Assembly (NCBI GenBank): GCA_029204225.1
Contig: CM055106.1
Coordinates: forward strand, 43,751,003-43,809,002
Direction: 5' to 3'
DNA: 58,000 nt
DNA from: Diphasiastrum complanatum
Taxonomy: Eukaryota; Streptophyta; Lycopodiopsida; Lycopodiales; Lycopodiaceae
The position numbers and the translations under genes were made by a program. The notes below the pieces were generated by a model that was not told the origin of the DNA, did not search any database, and saw nothing but the letters and a program-made list of their open reading frames with translations. This document shows positions 1 through 45,665 of the stretch, piece after piece (the first letter of the stretch is position 1; each line of letters opens with the position of its first letter).

Positions 1-77
1 AGTCGTCTCACCAGGCCTCAAGTTCTCATAGTTGTCGTTGTCCACACAGCCAAATCATTATTTCTGACTCGCCTTCC

Positions 78-2269
78 ATGTCACGACGTCGCACTAGGCA
101 TACCTCATCAGTTGCGCTTCCACCCGCTACTGCTGTTCGCACTGAACTTCCCATTACCCCAGTCTCTTATGCTTTCCTCACCTCTACTTCCATTCAAGGA
201 CAGTCTATGACCATTGGGCCTACCATTCCCATCACAGCTGCCCAGGCCGCCTCACCCCTACACACTGAAGCCACCTCACCAAAGACACAGTTCTTTATAG
301 ATATGTTTGATGATTCCGACCCCCTTGGGGCCACCGAAATTTTTGAAATGCCCCAGAGCCCTGCGCCCTTTGAGCTCCAATCCCCTGGAAGAGGATTCGA
401 ACATATCCATGAATCTACTATTGGTGTTGAAGATGTCAGCCAGCAACCTCACACGGAAGATAGCCCAGCCGCACTTCGGGTCGACAAAGCTGTGAAATCA
501 CCCAAACAGTTCGACGCCACAGTGCTTGAGGGATTTGAAGAGGAAGACATTTTTGAAGAAGAACTAGTGGCACCTATTCCACGCCAACCAAGGATAGTTC
601 CATCAGGTCCTGTTGCTGCTGTCGCTTCCACGACCATCGATTCTGGTGATGCTCTCGGTTTGGTTTCAAGCCTTGTGCAAGTGATCCAATCTATGCCGGA
701 TAAGAAGAAGGAAATGGAACAGAGAATCTCTGATCTGACACTCTGATCAGCCAGAAAATTGTCCAGTTGGATCAAGAGTTGAAGATTGCCAAACAACATG
801 AAGACAAGGCTGAAGCTGAAAAGAAGTTGGCCCAACAACAAGTTGATCGCTTGGAAGAATACATCAATTCCCTGCAAAATGCCCTGACAACAGCACAGGA
901 TCAGGTGGATAAGACAGTGCAAGATGCCAAGCAACAGGTGCAGCTGCTGAAGAGTCAATTACAGATGGCCGAACAAGATCACACTCGGCTTCAAGAAAAA
1001 TTGAATGCGATCACCCTTGAGCGTGATGCGTAACTTCAAACACAAATACCCAATCATTCGGTCACACCGACGTAGATTGCGTATTTGTTCAAGAAAGTGG
1101 AGACATACAAAGTGGCCCTTCAAGGATTCCAAGGCCGCTTTGATAGGTTCAAAGGAGTAGCTTCAACCGAGTTGGCAAAGGCTAAGGAGACCATCATCGC
1201 CTATGAAAATGCAGCCACTCAAGTGTTGGAAGCTAGACCACAAATCCCCATACCGGTCATGCCGCAATTCTCCCCTCCATGCCAAGAAGCTGTACCAATG
1301 GATACAGGGGTAGATTCGAGCATGGACCAGGTTGGAGCTCCAGATATAACCGAACAACCGCCAATCTTATCAGCGGTACAAGCAGGTCCATCCTCATCGC
1401 GGACCACACCTCTATTCAGAAGGCCCATCAGTGTCGAGGACCAGATCTAGACCTTCTTAAAGCAACATCCGCATGAGTCCTCACGTGGTGGATGGGTTCT
1501 GAAGTTTAAGACCTCTGAGATAAAGGCCGACAAAGAATTGGACAAAATACCTGCATTGGGAGAGCAGCCAGCATGGAGAATCACTGTTTTTGAAAAAACT
1601 CCAAAATCAATTAGGAGTTATGTCGCCAGCCCTCGCCAATTGCGGGTAGATCCCTATTACGTGCCAATGCCGCCAAGAAATAAATGGAAAGATTTGGGGT
1701 TGGCTATGGACAAGATCACCATCCATACGCCCAGTTGGCCAATCATCCATCAGCCCTACTACTGGACAATCTCAGTGGATTTCCACCGTGCCTTACAAGC
1801 TTATCAGAGAAAATATGTCCACTCTCCAGATCCAACGGTGCGACAATCGACAATGTTTGCTAAAGATCTAACTCTATTGGCGTCAGTGGCAACCAGATGG
1901 GATGATTGTCTTCCTCCTCTGGCATTCGATCCAAATAAGCCGATAGCCTCAGAGCAAATCAAAGATCAGCTGCCGGTTGCTCGTTTATATTTTTGTGCGA
2001 CAATGATGGGAGGCTCCTGGAAATCACGCTTCACATCATGGACAACTTCCAAGTGGATTGCCGGAGCCCACCGTTGTTTCCTGCCACACAATTTGGGTTT
2101 TAATACTGCATGCCTCGACTTTATGGAGAATGTGCAGTACCATTTAATCAAGATTCGGCGCGAAGCCAATAAAAGCCCCAATAACTGCATATTGCAGGTG
2201 TCGTGGAACCGCCACCAGTTTTGGTGGGGGATATTGTTAAAGGGTTTGCGGGTCCCAAGGCAACCCTAA
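78..2269 (+). pseudogene. Decayed ~730-codon ORF of unknown family, probably retroelement-borne
   Basis: Four open segments (78-746, 767-1033, 1085-1450, 1538-2269) read as one degraded protein. The last three share a frame and are separated only by stop codons near 1031, 1072 and 1448; a frameshift near 750 links the first. The N-terminal part is Pro/Thr/Ser-rich and acidic. About 770-1200 is a strong heptad-like coiled coil (Gln, Glu, Lys, Leu rich). The C-terminal 240 residues form a Trp/Tyr-rich globular part with motifs such as WRITVFEKTPKS and RWDDCLPPLAFDP. I do not recognise a family, and there is no reverse transcriptase, integrase or zinc knuckle. The following 450 bp look like an LTR or UTR, so an extra ORF or gag-like protein of a non-autonomous LTR element is the most likely source. 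A fragment of a host gene is possible. Confidence 0.45.
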
Positions 2270-2734
2270 TCCTAGTTAATAAGTGAGGGGGATTTGGCAC
2301 CCTGCGTGTGTAAGTCCAATCCGATGATCACATAGTTATTTGATTGATTAGTTAAACGTCAATAAAAGGACTTTAGGCCTTTTTGCGGAACTTTTAATGT
2401 TGCAGGGCCTAAATGTCAAGTTAAGTGAATAAAATTGAGTTTCCCTCCAATTTTGATGGTTCCCACACTTTTTTAAATTTGAATAAAAAGAGAGGCAAGA
2501 CTGGACCAATAGGATTCAGAGGCCAGGGTCCTCCTCTCTACTATAAAAAGGGACCAACTCGAGTTCCTACACATGTTCATTTCCTCATTTCAATAAAGCA
2601 GATTGGTTCTCTTCAGAAATGGATTGATGAATGTCCTTGCTCTTCTTCTTTCCTTCTCCATCTCTCATGCTTTCTTTGGATTTACTAATTGTTGGATCTG
2701 ATTGTTATTGGGATTGTATGTTATTATACTTTTT

Positions 2735-2738
<4 letters not shown>
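2270..2738 (+). other. Putative LTR or terminal untranslated region
   Basis: This AT-rich stretch follows the decayed ORF. It starts with a purine-rich run (AAGTGAGGGGGA near 2281), carries a TATA box (TATAAAAAG at 2542-2550) and an AATAAA at 2592-2597, and ends beside a GA microsatellite. TATA box followed by a poly(A) signal is the order found in plant LTRs. No second copy lies in the window, so LTR status is inferred only. Confidence 0.35.

Positions 2739-2798
<60 letters not shown>
2739..2798 (+). repeat. (GA)n microsatellite
   Basis: About 30 uninterrupted GA units, followed by AAAGAAAGAGTAAGACAACTTTATTG. The flank resembles the minus-strand 3' ends of the LINEs in 30-44 kb, which read (GA)n then A-rich then CTTTATTAATGT. 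It may therefore mark another LINE tail, but no LINE coding sequence was found beside it. Confidence 0.9.
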
Positions 2799-2802
<4 letters not shown>

Positions 2803-2934
2803 AAGAGTAAGACAACTTTATTGTGGTTCGTAGAGTTAATGGTAGTAGTGTTAATGGATTGTAGGGTTAATGGTTGTTAGAGTTAGATGTGAATCCTCCA
2901 TTTATGTTGAAATCTGAACTAAACTATCGCTCTC

Positions 2935-3395
2935 ATGGGTTGGCTATTCTGACTCGGATTTTGCAAGTGATAAAGCAAATCGAAAATCTACAAGTGCTTA
3001 TGTCATCTTAGCTTTCCAAAAGGCAAGATATTGTATCACTCTCATCCTATGAAGCTGAGTATAAAGCACTCACTACTACAACAAAGGAAGTGCTTTGGAT
3101 CAAAAGGTTGCTAGTGGAGCTAAAGATAATCATGGAAGATGTCTACCTATGATCATGTGTGACAACATTTCAGCACAAGCCCTTGCCAACAATCCGATAT
3201 TTCATGCAAGGAGCAAACACATAGAGGTTGCACATCACTTCTTGAGAGAGAAGCTCATTGGAGGAGAAATTTACTTCGAGCACATCGACACATCATCTTG
3301 TATTACAGATTTGCTCACCAAACCTTTGAGCAATAATTCCTTCATCAAGCATAGACAGTTCTTATCCGAAATAGTACATTGTCGAATTGAACAAG
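2935..3395 (+). pseudogene. Ty1/copia RNase H fragment
   Basis: The + strand reads a copia RNase H domain in two frames: GYSDSDFASD, then KSTSAYV, LSSYEAEYKALT, a frameshift near 3085, DNISAQALANNP, ARSKHIEVAHHF and DLLTKPL. These match the usual copia order (SD-DWAG, KSTSGY, SSSEAEY, D-S-A, R-KHI, ADLFTKPL). The fragment has no reverse transcriptase upstream and no 3' LTR downstream. Instead it runs into a minus-strand copia fragment at about 3385, so it is a rearranged relic. It encodes no functional enzyme. Confidence 0.85.
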
Positions 3396-4490
3396 GCTCT
3401 ACAGCACTGATCTGCGAGCTTGCTTACTAATAGTAAATTCTTTGTCAGTTTGGGTACGTAAAATACATCCTTAAGTAAGGTCAATTCACCATTTAGAAGA
3501 TGAAGGCGTATAGATCCTTGGACTCCAATCTGTAATGTACTTGAGTCACCGAAGTAGACATACTTCGAATCTACTGGTGTGAGGTCTTCGAATAGGAACT
3601 TGCATGGAGTCATGTGCTGAGAAGCACCGGAATCGAGATACCATAGAAGAGCATTTCTACTATCTTCATATTGTATCATTAGCAATGTTGGGTCTTCATG
3701 AGAGGTTCTGGCAGAATTAGATCCTCCATCCTACTACATCTTCTTCTTTGCTTCATTGTGCTTTTTGAGAACTCGAAAATCCTTGATGTCGTGATTGGTT
3801 CTCTTGTAGTATTTGCAGAAGAGTCTGGGCTTAGGCTTTTGATGTTGTCGATTGTGTTGTTGTGATTGCTGCTCTGAATCAGTCTACTCTACTTTTGTCT
3901 TCTTTTCCTTCGAAGATTTCTTCTTCTAGAACTGTTGCTTATTCAAATAGAGGGTGACTGCCTTTGTATTCGACATAGATAAGCTTTTCCTTCTTACTAA
4001 ATTCTTCAATAAACTTGTTGTCAACTTTTGCAGCGACAGGTTAGGAGCATTGCTCAAAAGCAATACTAAGTTGTCGTAAGAGGGAGAACGACTGGACAGA
4101 AGAGACATATTAGTATCTTTGTTTAGATGATTGGTGACTGAGGTTCCTTCACTCATCTTGAGTGACAAAAACTTCTTTCTTAGGAAGAGATGAGTCGACA
4201 CATCTGTTGTTTCATATAGACCAGTAAGAATGTCCCATGCTTCTTTGGATCTAGTTACATGAGCTATTTGTGAATCTTTAAGATTCAGAGATACAATGGC
4301 AAGAGCTTTGCCATCCCTAGCTTCTCAGGCGGTCAGCATGTCATGTTCAGCCAGCTTGGCTATTGAACCGTTGATGTATCCCCAGAGTTCTTTTTCAGTG
4401 AGTATTATCTTCATTTTGAATTTTCACATGTGGAATTCATCGTCGTTGAACGTATTCATCAAGCGGATTTCTGAAGATGTAACTTCCATA
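3370..4490 (-). pseudogene. Ty1/copia gag, zinc knuckle and protease fragment
   Basis: On the minus strand, gag starts near 4489 (MEVTSSEIRLMN) and continues through KFKMKIILTEKELWGYI, SKEAWDILTGLYE, and a frameshifted HLFLRKKFLSLKMSEGTSV. A damaged zinc knuckle lies near 3800 (LFCKYYKRTNHDIKDF; two of the zinc-ligand cysteines are lost). The protease follows, with active site YLDSGASQHMT at about 3620 and the start of the GAG-pre-integrase region (LKDVFYVPKLTKNLL). Several in-frame stops show it is dead. Integrase and RT are missing because the element is cut at ~3385, where an oppositely oriented copia RNase H begins. Confidence 0.85.
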
Positions 4491-4774
4491 ATGAATGAGG
4501 GAAGGCTCACCAAAAATCTACTTGTGGAGGTGCCTCTAGACCAGAAAGGAAGATTGAGCACCTAACATTAAAGGAACAAGCTAAAATCTTCATGATTTAT
4601 TGAGAGTTGAGAATTACATATAAATTAGTTTTTTGAAATAAAAAGCTATTGTGAATGGGCATCGAATTGTCTTATCCAAAGCACAATGATTTAATAACTC
4701 CAAAGACACCTTCTTATCTATCCATCATTGATGATAGTGATGTATTAGGGAAAGAAGAGTGATTTGACTCTTTT
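4491..4774. other. Short AT-rich spacer, nothing recognised
   Basis: AT-rich sequence between the copia gag start and the AC/GT repeat block. It could hold the leader of the minus-strand copia element, but no primer-binding site or LTR end was found. Confidence 0.5.
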
Positions 4775-5390
4775 AGTTCGACATATCACCTTTCTACACT
4801 TCAAAGCCTTAGTTAAATACATATAGAGGTGTGATATGACCTTTCTAAACTTTGAAGTCAGGTATATAAACCTATTTTATACACACACATTTATATGTAT
4901 GTACATATACAGACACCCACATATGTACATATGTACACACACACACACACACACCAACACATTTATATGTATGTATGTATAAACACACCCATATATGTAC
5001 ATATGTGGGTGTGTTTATACATACATACATATAAATGTGTTGGTGTGTGTGTACATATGTGGGTGTGTTTATACATACATACATATAAATGTGTTGGTGT
5101 GTGTGTGTAAAAGAGGAAATGACCTTTCAAAGTAACATATGATCTTTCTAAACTTTCAAGTCAAATATATAAAACCTATTTACACACACGCGTGTGTGTG
5201 TGCGCGCACACGCGCACACACACACACACACCAACACATTTATATGTATGTATATATACAAACACCCACATATGTACACATGTGGGTGTACATATGTGCG
5301 TGTTTGTATATATACATACATATCAATGTGTTGGTGTGTGGGTGTGGGCGTGGGCATGGGCGTGTTTGTGTTTGTGTTTGTTTTATTTGA
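4775..5390. repeat. Tandemly duplicated AC/GT-AT palindromic block
   Basis: A module that starts with a CTTTCTAAACTTTCAAGTCA-like core is present near 4785, 4840 and 5145. Two of these run into (AC)n, a palindrome, then (GT)n. The first palindrome has perfect 46-bp arms (4945-4990 and 5007-5052) around a 16-bp spacer, and its right arm is copied again at about 5060-5108. The second (about 5228-5340) is nearly perfect. His/Thr/Tyr-rich open frames on both strands are microsatellite artefacts. Confidence 0.9.
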
Positions 5391-5850
5391 TAAATGCCTG
5401 GAGATCTATGCAAGATTTTGATTGTGATTTTTTTTTTTAAAATTTCTACGAGTAACAAGACAACAAAAGGTGGGTGGACCCTTCATTCACAAGTTTCTAT
5501 AATATTGGAGATGGCTCCATATTTCGAGAGATTTGATCTCATATTAGATCGACCACAATCTTTCATTTATTCTAAGTTTTGATGGAAAAGTATCCAAAAA
5601 AATTCCAACTTTTCAAATGGTTGACATTTTGAAATATTAAAGTAACTACATGTTGAACTTGAGTTGGAGCTTCTAGAATTTTGCTCTACATTTAGCAAGT
5701 AGAATATTTCTTGTCTAAAGACATATTATGAATCTGATTCTAAATCAACTTTAATAGTCATTTTCACTCAATAGATAATGTTTCTTGTGTGCCTTAAGAA
5801 ACCTTTAAGTCTCTAATCAATCACTGCCTCAAAAAGGATCTTGGTAGGAA
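5391..5850. other. Non-coding AT-rich stretch
   Basis: No coding homology, structured repeat or RNA gene was recognised. A poly(T) run lies near 5430. Confidence 0.5.
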
Positions 5851-6390
5851 ATGTTCGCACCCAAGAATTCTCTCCAGGGTCCCGAGCAAGGCTCACACTG
5901 TCCATCACAGCGTGAGCACTGCCCGGACGAACAACTTAAGCTGCCCCCTCACACTATTATTTCAATTATAGTTGATCTTGTTCTTTCGCGCGAGGGGATT
6001 CGCACGCTTGGGGATGTTGTTGTTGTTGATCCTTCACGGCCTGACCTTCTTCGCCGTGCTTCAACTACTCAGCGTGTCGCTGCTTCTCATGCAGCTCTAG
6101 ATAAAGAATGAGATTATTCACATCGCACTCCTGGAGAAGACTTTATTCCTTTTGCTTTGGAAACATATGGATGTCCGCATAAGAAATTCGATGATTTTCT
6201 ATCATCTTGTGCAGGTTTTGCAGTGAAACTCCAAGGACGTGGTGCCTCACCTTTATCTATCATTACGGCTTATTATCGTCAGGCACTTGCAATACTTTGA
6301 CGTGTCGTAGTTGCAGGAACGGCTGCTTCATAGCTTTCTGCACTACCTAAACTTCCAACTATCTTAACTAGCGACTTACACCAAGCAGTA
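5851..6390 (+). pseudogene. C-terminal relic of an RT-type element
   Basis: The + strand reads IIVDLVLSREGIRTLGDVVV, VDPSRPDLLRRAS, RVAASHAALDKE, then beyond a stop at 6109 YSHRTPGEDFIPFALETYGC, KFDDFLSSCAGFAVKLQGRG, SPLSIITAYYRQALAI, and beyond two more stops SDLHQAVGLM. This order (D-VVV-DP, then F-P-A-E-GC, then a YRQ helix) is one I associate with the last ~200 residues of reverse-transcriptase proteins in bryophyte, lycophyte and gymnosperm repeats. The class is uncertain. The hydrophobic strand with D-VVV-DP might be a degenerate nuclease core (inference). At least three nonsense changes show it is inactive. Confidence 0.5.
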
Positions 6391-7640
6391 GGCTTAATGT
6401 AGATACTCAATGTAGATAATCTATGTGAATTATTAATGCTCACTCATTGCTGGAAACTATTTACATGGGGGGAAAGGCCCTGCTTGAGGGCCTTCCTTGC
6501 TGGGAGGGCCCTTGCCCGAGGGCGGGAGCCCGAGGGCAGGCCCCGACCAACAAGGAAGTCCCGAGGGCTTCGGGCCTTCCCCTACGTAATGCCATTGTGT
6601 GAAGTTTTTTTTTTTTTTTTCCTTTTTTGGCCATACGGTACAGTCGTACGGCCGTACGCGTGGACCAGTTTTTCTTTTTTCTTTTTTTCGGTTTTTTGCC
6701 TCTTTTTTTTTCGCAAATTTTTGTACGTTTGTGGTGAAATGTGGATGTGGACAGCCAATGACGGGCTACCACATAGCACATGCACATTCCATCGGAGAGA
6801 GGAGAGAGAACTTGCATTCCACCGGAGAGAGAACGTGCATTTCATCCAAGAGAGGAGAAAGAAAGTGAATTCCACCGGAGAGAGGAGAGAGAATGACAGA
6901 TTCCTAGGAAAGAGAAAATTGAATGGACATTATGCTCATGGAGGTGGTCCCAAAATACAAAGGACACCTGAGCACAAGGCATTAAGCTCTATGAATCGAG
7001 GGTTGCGGTTCTGGCTGCATATACCATACTTGAATGAGAAGAGTATCTGGTGTGAATCGCAGCTGTCCAAATCCTATATTGGAAGAGCGACCTGCAATTT
7101 CTGCTACTCTGCTGTTCTGAAAAAATCGCTGAATGTGATTGAAATGGTTGTGAAAGATCTGAAAAAATTCCTGTTAATCTGGAAAATTTGAAGAACGGAC
7201 ATTCCCCAATCCCATACAGGACAGCGATGGAGGTCTGACTCTGTCTACGCGGAAATTCAGTAAAACGTGAAGGAGAGGCCATCGCTGCGATCCCACCAGG
7301 AGCGCTATTTTGTTACTCTGAAATCTACCACCCTGTTGATTTTGGATAAGCGCTACTCTGCTTGCTGCCGCGCGATGGAGGCCATCGCTGCCATCTCAAT
7401 TTGTGGGGCTTCTGAAATCACAAACTTGAACTAATTTGAACTAACTTGTTAAAGGTATGTCCTTAATTCTAAGGAATTGTCTAGAAACTAAAGGCTATTT
7501 TGGAAAGGTTTATAACAGAACTTTAAAAGAATAATAAATTTACTGTAGTGAAATCAGTTTGCATGCAATGAAAAAACTAGAGAAGGTGAAATCTCTCAAA
7601 TTTTAAGATTTTGAGAATATTTTTTGTTTACCTCCTAGTA
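6391..7640. other. Non-coding region with GC-rich block and repeats
   Basis: 6465-6600 is a strikingly GC-rich block built from GGGCCTT, CCCGAGGGC and related short words. It contrasts with the AT-rich surroundings. 6610-6730 is T-rich, with CGTACGGCCGTACGCG near 6645. 6780-6905 is a GA-rich tandem repeat. 7200-7400 has two copies of a GCGATGGAGG / GCCATCGCTGC pair. An open frame at 6436-7191 spans several of these composition classes and is not considered a gene. Confidence 0.5.
6787..6905 (+). repeat. Imperfect tandem repeat, TTCCACCGGAGAGAGGAGAG type
   Basis: Four to five imperfect copies of a 23-36 bp unit around TTCCACCGGAGAGAGGAGAG, starting near 6787, 6818, 6840 and 6870 and fading out by 6905. 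Confidence 0.8.
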
Positions 7641-8090
7641 TGATAGTTTGAACTAAAATTTCAAATGCTAAGTTATTATAGAAACAATATCATACTATGA
7701 ACCGATATAAACATCAACATTAACAAGTTTGATATTATTACTATTTCGGGTCGTTGGAAGACCACGATCCGAATACTTACCCAATTTTGTTGGAAGCTAC
7801 AAGTTGGGATACTATTACAACGAGAAGGGCATTGTTGGAAAATACAATGTGAATGTTCGATGCCATTGGCTGAGCAATAGTCTTTGAATTCATTTGAGAT
7901 GTATTCATCATCGTTGTCGCTCTTGAGAGTTTTGATCTTCTTGCATGTCTGCAACTCAGTATTGTCTTTGTATTATTCCTTAAGCTTTCAACTTTTATAT
8001 AGGAATCATTATCCTTAGTCCTATTCCTAGGCAACCAATCAGATTGTAGAAGAAAATTAGAGCCTAGTATTTTAGTGGATAACATGAATT
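7641..8090 (-). pseudogene. Ty1/copia integrase scrap
   Basis: The minus strand at ~7950-7840 reads KKIKTLKSDNDDEYISNEF followed by KDYCSANGIEHSH. This is the second catalytic-Asp region of copia integrase (usual form KTLRSDNGGEY, then GI-HQ). The segment before it is frameshifted. After GIEHSH the homology stops abruptly, so only about 150-250 bp of integrase remains. No protease or RT is nearby. It is non-functional. Confidence 0.7.
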
Positions 8091-8579
8091 AACAAATGTG
8101 ACTTGCGCCATTCAATCATCCAAGATATGAGTTGACACACAATATGGTTATATAATCCTTCATCTTTCAAGTACACGGGCTTTATGTTGTAAAAAATAAT
8201 CCAAGGAAATCATAACACATAAGGTGCCCAAAACCAATCAAGAGCTTCAAAAGTAGTGGTAGGACACATTTGAGTACTTGGCAATTATGCAAGTACACCT
8301 TTTGTTGGCCTTGCCTTGCAAAGGTAGTACAATGTGTTGAGGTTGGTCAATGGAGTTTGAAAAAAAGTCAATGTTAAAGGATAGACTATGGTGGCCGTCT
8401 CAACTTTTGAGGTTTGGACCTTGGTGGAGGGCTCAAATTACCCAACATGAGTGAGTGTGCATGCATGGGAAAAAGCAAACAAATGTATTTGGCTATTCCA
8501 TTTTCTAGTGACATTTGCTTCTCAACAATGCTCACTCTACAGATTCTATCAAGCATCACTCTATTTGTGAGCGTGCTAC
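8091..8579. other. Non-coding, nothing recognised
   Basis: AT-rich sequence with no supported gene. A G-run (11 G) follows a T-run near 8600. Confidence 0.5.
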
Positions 8580-8681
8580 ATATTTGAGAGTGCAGTTTTT
8601 TTTTGGGGGGGGGGGCTACACCACATTATCCATCTTAATATAACTAATGAACAAATTTTCTAATGCTGAAAGATGTTAAAA

Positions 8682-8789
8682 GTGTAAGGAAGGTCTATAA
8701 TACTGATAAAAAGCTATGTGTAAGGAAGGTCTATAATACTGATAAAAAGCTATGTGTAAGGAAGGTCTATAATACTGATAAAAGGCTAT
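8682..8789 (+). repeat. 36-bp tandem repeat, three copies
   Basis: Unit GTGTAAGGAAGGTCTATAAT plus 16 bp. The copies start at 8682, 8718 and 8754 and are almost identical (last copy AAAGG for AAAAG), which points to recent duplication. Confidence 0.95.
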
Positions 8790-8797
8790 ATCCCTTA

Positions 8798-8874
8798 TCA
8801 AACCACTTTTGAAAATTTAAAAGACCTTAGCCACATCAAACCACTTTTGAAAATTTAAAAGACTTTAAGCCACA
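8798..8874 (+). repeat. 38-bp tandem duplication
   Basis: TCAAACCACTTTTGAAAATT and the next 18 bases occur at 8798 and 8836 with minor differences. It directly follows the 36-bp repeat. Confidence 0.9.
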
Positions 8875-8875
8875 G

Positions 8876-10160
8876 CTGACATTTGAAGGAGATTCAAACG
8901 TCAATTTTCTCAAGCGACAATCTTAGTCAACAATTGAACCAAACACAATTCTATTGATTTCTACTAGTTGTAGCATTCCATACACAATTTTCTAGGAGAG
9001 AAACTATCTACGATATATTTTCATGAATAAATGATCGAATTTTATTCTTTGCTTTTGTTGCTCTATTGTTGATAATGCTAGAATTATAGTTGTCTATAAG
9101 CTATTGTCTTGCACATGAGAAGGCAACACAAAAAAGAAGGTGATCTATGTCTATGTTTTTCCTCTCTTTTGTAACATAATCTAACATTGGAAGAACATGA
9201 ACATGTGGCAATAGCACTTATTTGATCCAACGAAGAATGGACTTCTTCATAAAAGATCAGAAGTTTGCTTCACACAAGATTAAAAGCAAAAGTCTCTATA
9301 AAAAATGGAGTTCCTTGAAATGCATGACACTGTAGAATTCATCATGCTTTCTAACTAGAAGATCTTTGAGCTAAAATTGCAATGCGCTCATACTAGTTGG
9401 AAGATGTGTGGGGATTCAGTTTAGGAATATGCTTTTAGAATGCTCATCCTCCATGCACTTCCAAGATGTCACTTACTCTTTACAAATAAAGTGGCACACG
9501 ATTATGCTAAATGCTTGCCTTGCCGTAGCTATTGCATGCTTTTCATTTTGGTCTAATACATCGTTTTCAACTTGCAATGGTAGGTTGAGCAAACTTGCTT
9601 GGCTAGTTAACACGTAGTTAGTTATGCAAAAATGCCGTGTGATGGAAGTTCTTGTATGCAAGTAAAAGTCACTCTTCAAGACCTTGCACTCAATAGAGGT
9701 CTATTTAGGCCGATCATTGTTGCCTTTTGTATCAAACATTCATGTATTACCACATCTTCATCACAACCATGGAAGTGGCAAGCTTGAGCATCATGGACTA
9801 GGCTTACATACTCCTTTCGAGTAACATTGCTCTAAGAAGCTCCATATAAGCTAGAAGCTTTGAAGCCCTCCAATGAGAATGTGTGCTGGGCATGTGAATG
9901 TCCAAGCCATAGGCTAGCTTGCTTGCTTGGTCCGTTTGATTTGCTCCCACGAGCAACATATTCCCAACTCCCATGCGATCCAGTTACTCATACACTCGCA
10001 AGACTTTGCTTGCAAAAAAACTTGCCATGTGGCAAGAATGATTGGGCCGGCGACCTTTGTCCTCGTGTCCAAGCACACTAGGTCAGCCTGCCTTTGTTGT
10101 CACTGCCATGTCACACATGGGGGATGCCACCCAAAGTGCAATTAGTGATTGTCTATGAAA
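8876..10160. other. Upstream flank of the CMSS1-like gene
   Basis: No gene is supported. From ~9880 composition becomes less AT-rich, as expected for a distal promoter. A site II element TGGGCC lies at 10043-10048. Short open frames at 9860-10145 have no recognisable similarity. Confidence 0.45.
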
Positions 10161-10388
10161 GTGCTAAACCTTAAACCCTAAACCCAAACTATTAGAAGGT
10201 GGATTCAAATGCTCTCGAGCCATATCCTACCTGAAAAATTGCTAAACCCTGAACCCTAAACTTACACTTATCAGAGGGTGAATTCAAATGTTATGGAGCC
10301 ATATCTCACACAAAAATTGCTAAACCCTAACCCTACATATATTAGAGGGTGAATTCAAATATTGTGGAGGTTCTATCCGTCAACGGTG
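10161..10388 (+). promoter_or_regulatory. Telobox-bearing tandem promoter repeat of the CMSS1-like gene
   Basis: Three imperfect ~78-bp units start near 10162, 10240 and 10318. Each begins GCTAAACC and continues to TTAGAGGGTGAATTCAAAT. Each carries telobox-type motifs: AAACCCTAA at 10173-10181, AAACCCT at 10244-10250 with AACCCTAA at 10252-10259, and AAACCCTAA at 10322-10330. In plants the telobox near start sites, usually with site II (TGGGCC/T; here at 10043), is known from ribosomal-protein and ribosome-biogenesis promoters. The last telobox is 59 bp before the ATG, so some units may lie in the 5' UTR. The regulatory role is inferred from position and motif. Confidence 0.65.

Positions 10389-45665
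<35,277 letters not shown>

Noticed and set aside
4872-5440. Many overlapping His/Thr/Tyr/Val-rich frames on both strands
   Set aside because: Produced by AC/GT and AT repeats.
6436-7191. 251-codon open frame
   Set aside because: Crosses a GC-rich island, T-runs and a GA tandem repeat; no recognisable domain.
10160-10340. Interstitial telomere array
   Set aside because: AAACCCTA words occur once or twice per 78-bp unit with other sequence between; a telobox promoter repeat fits better.
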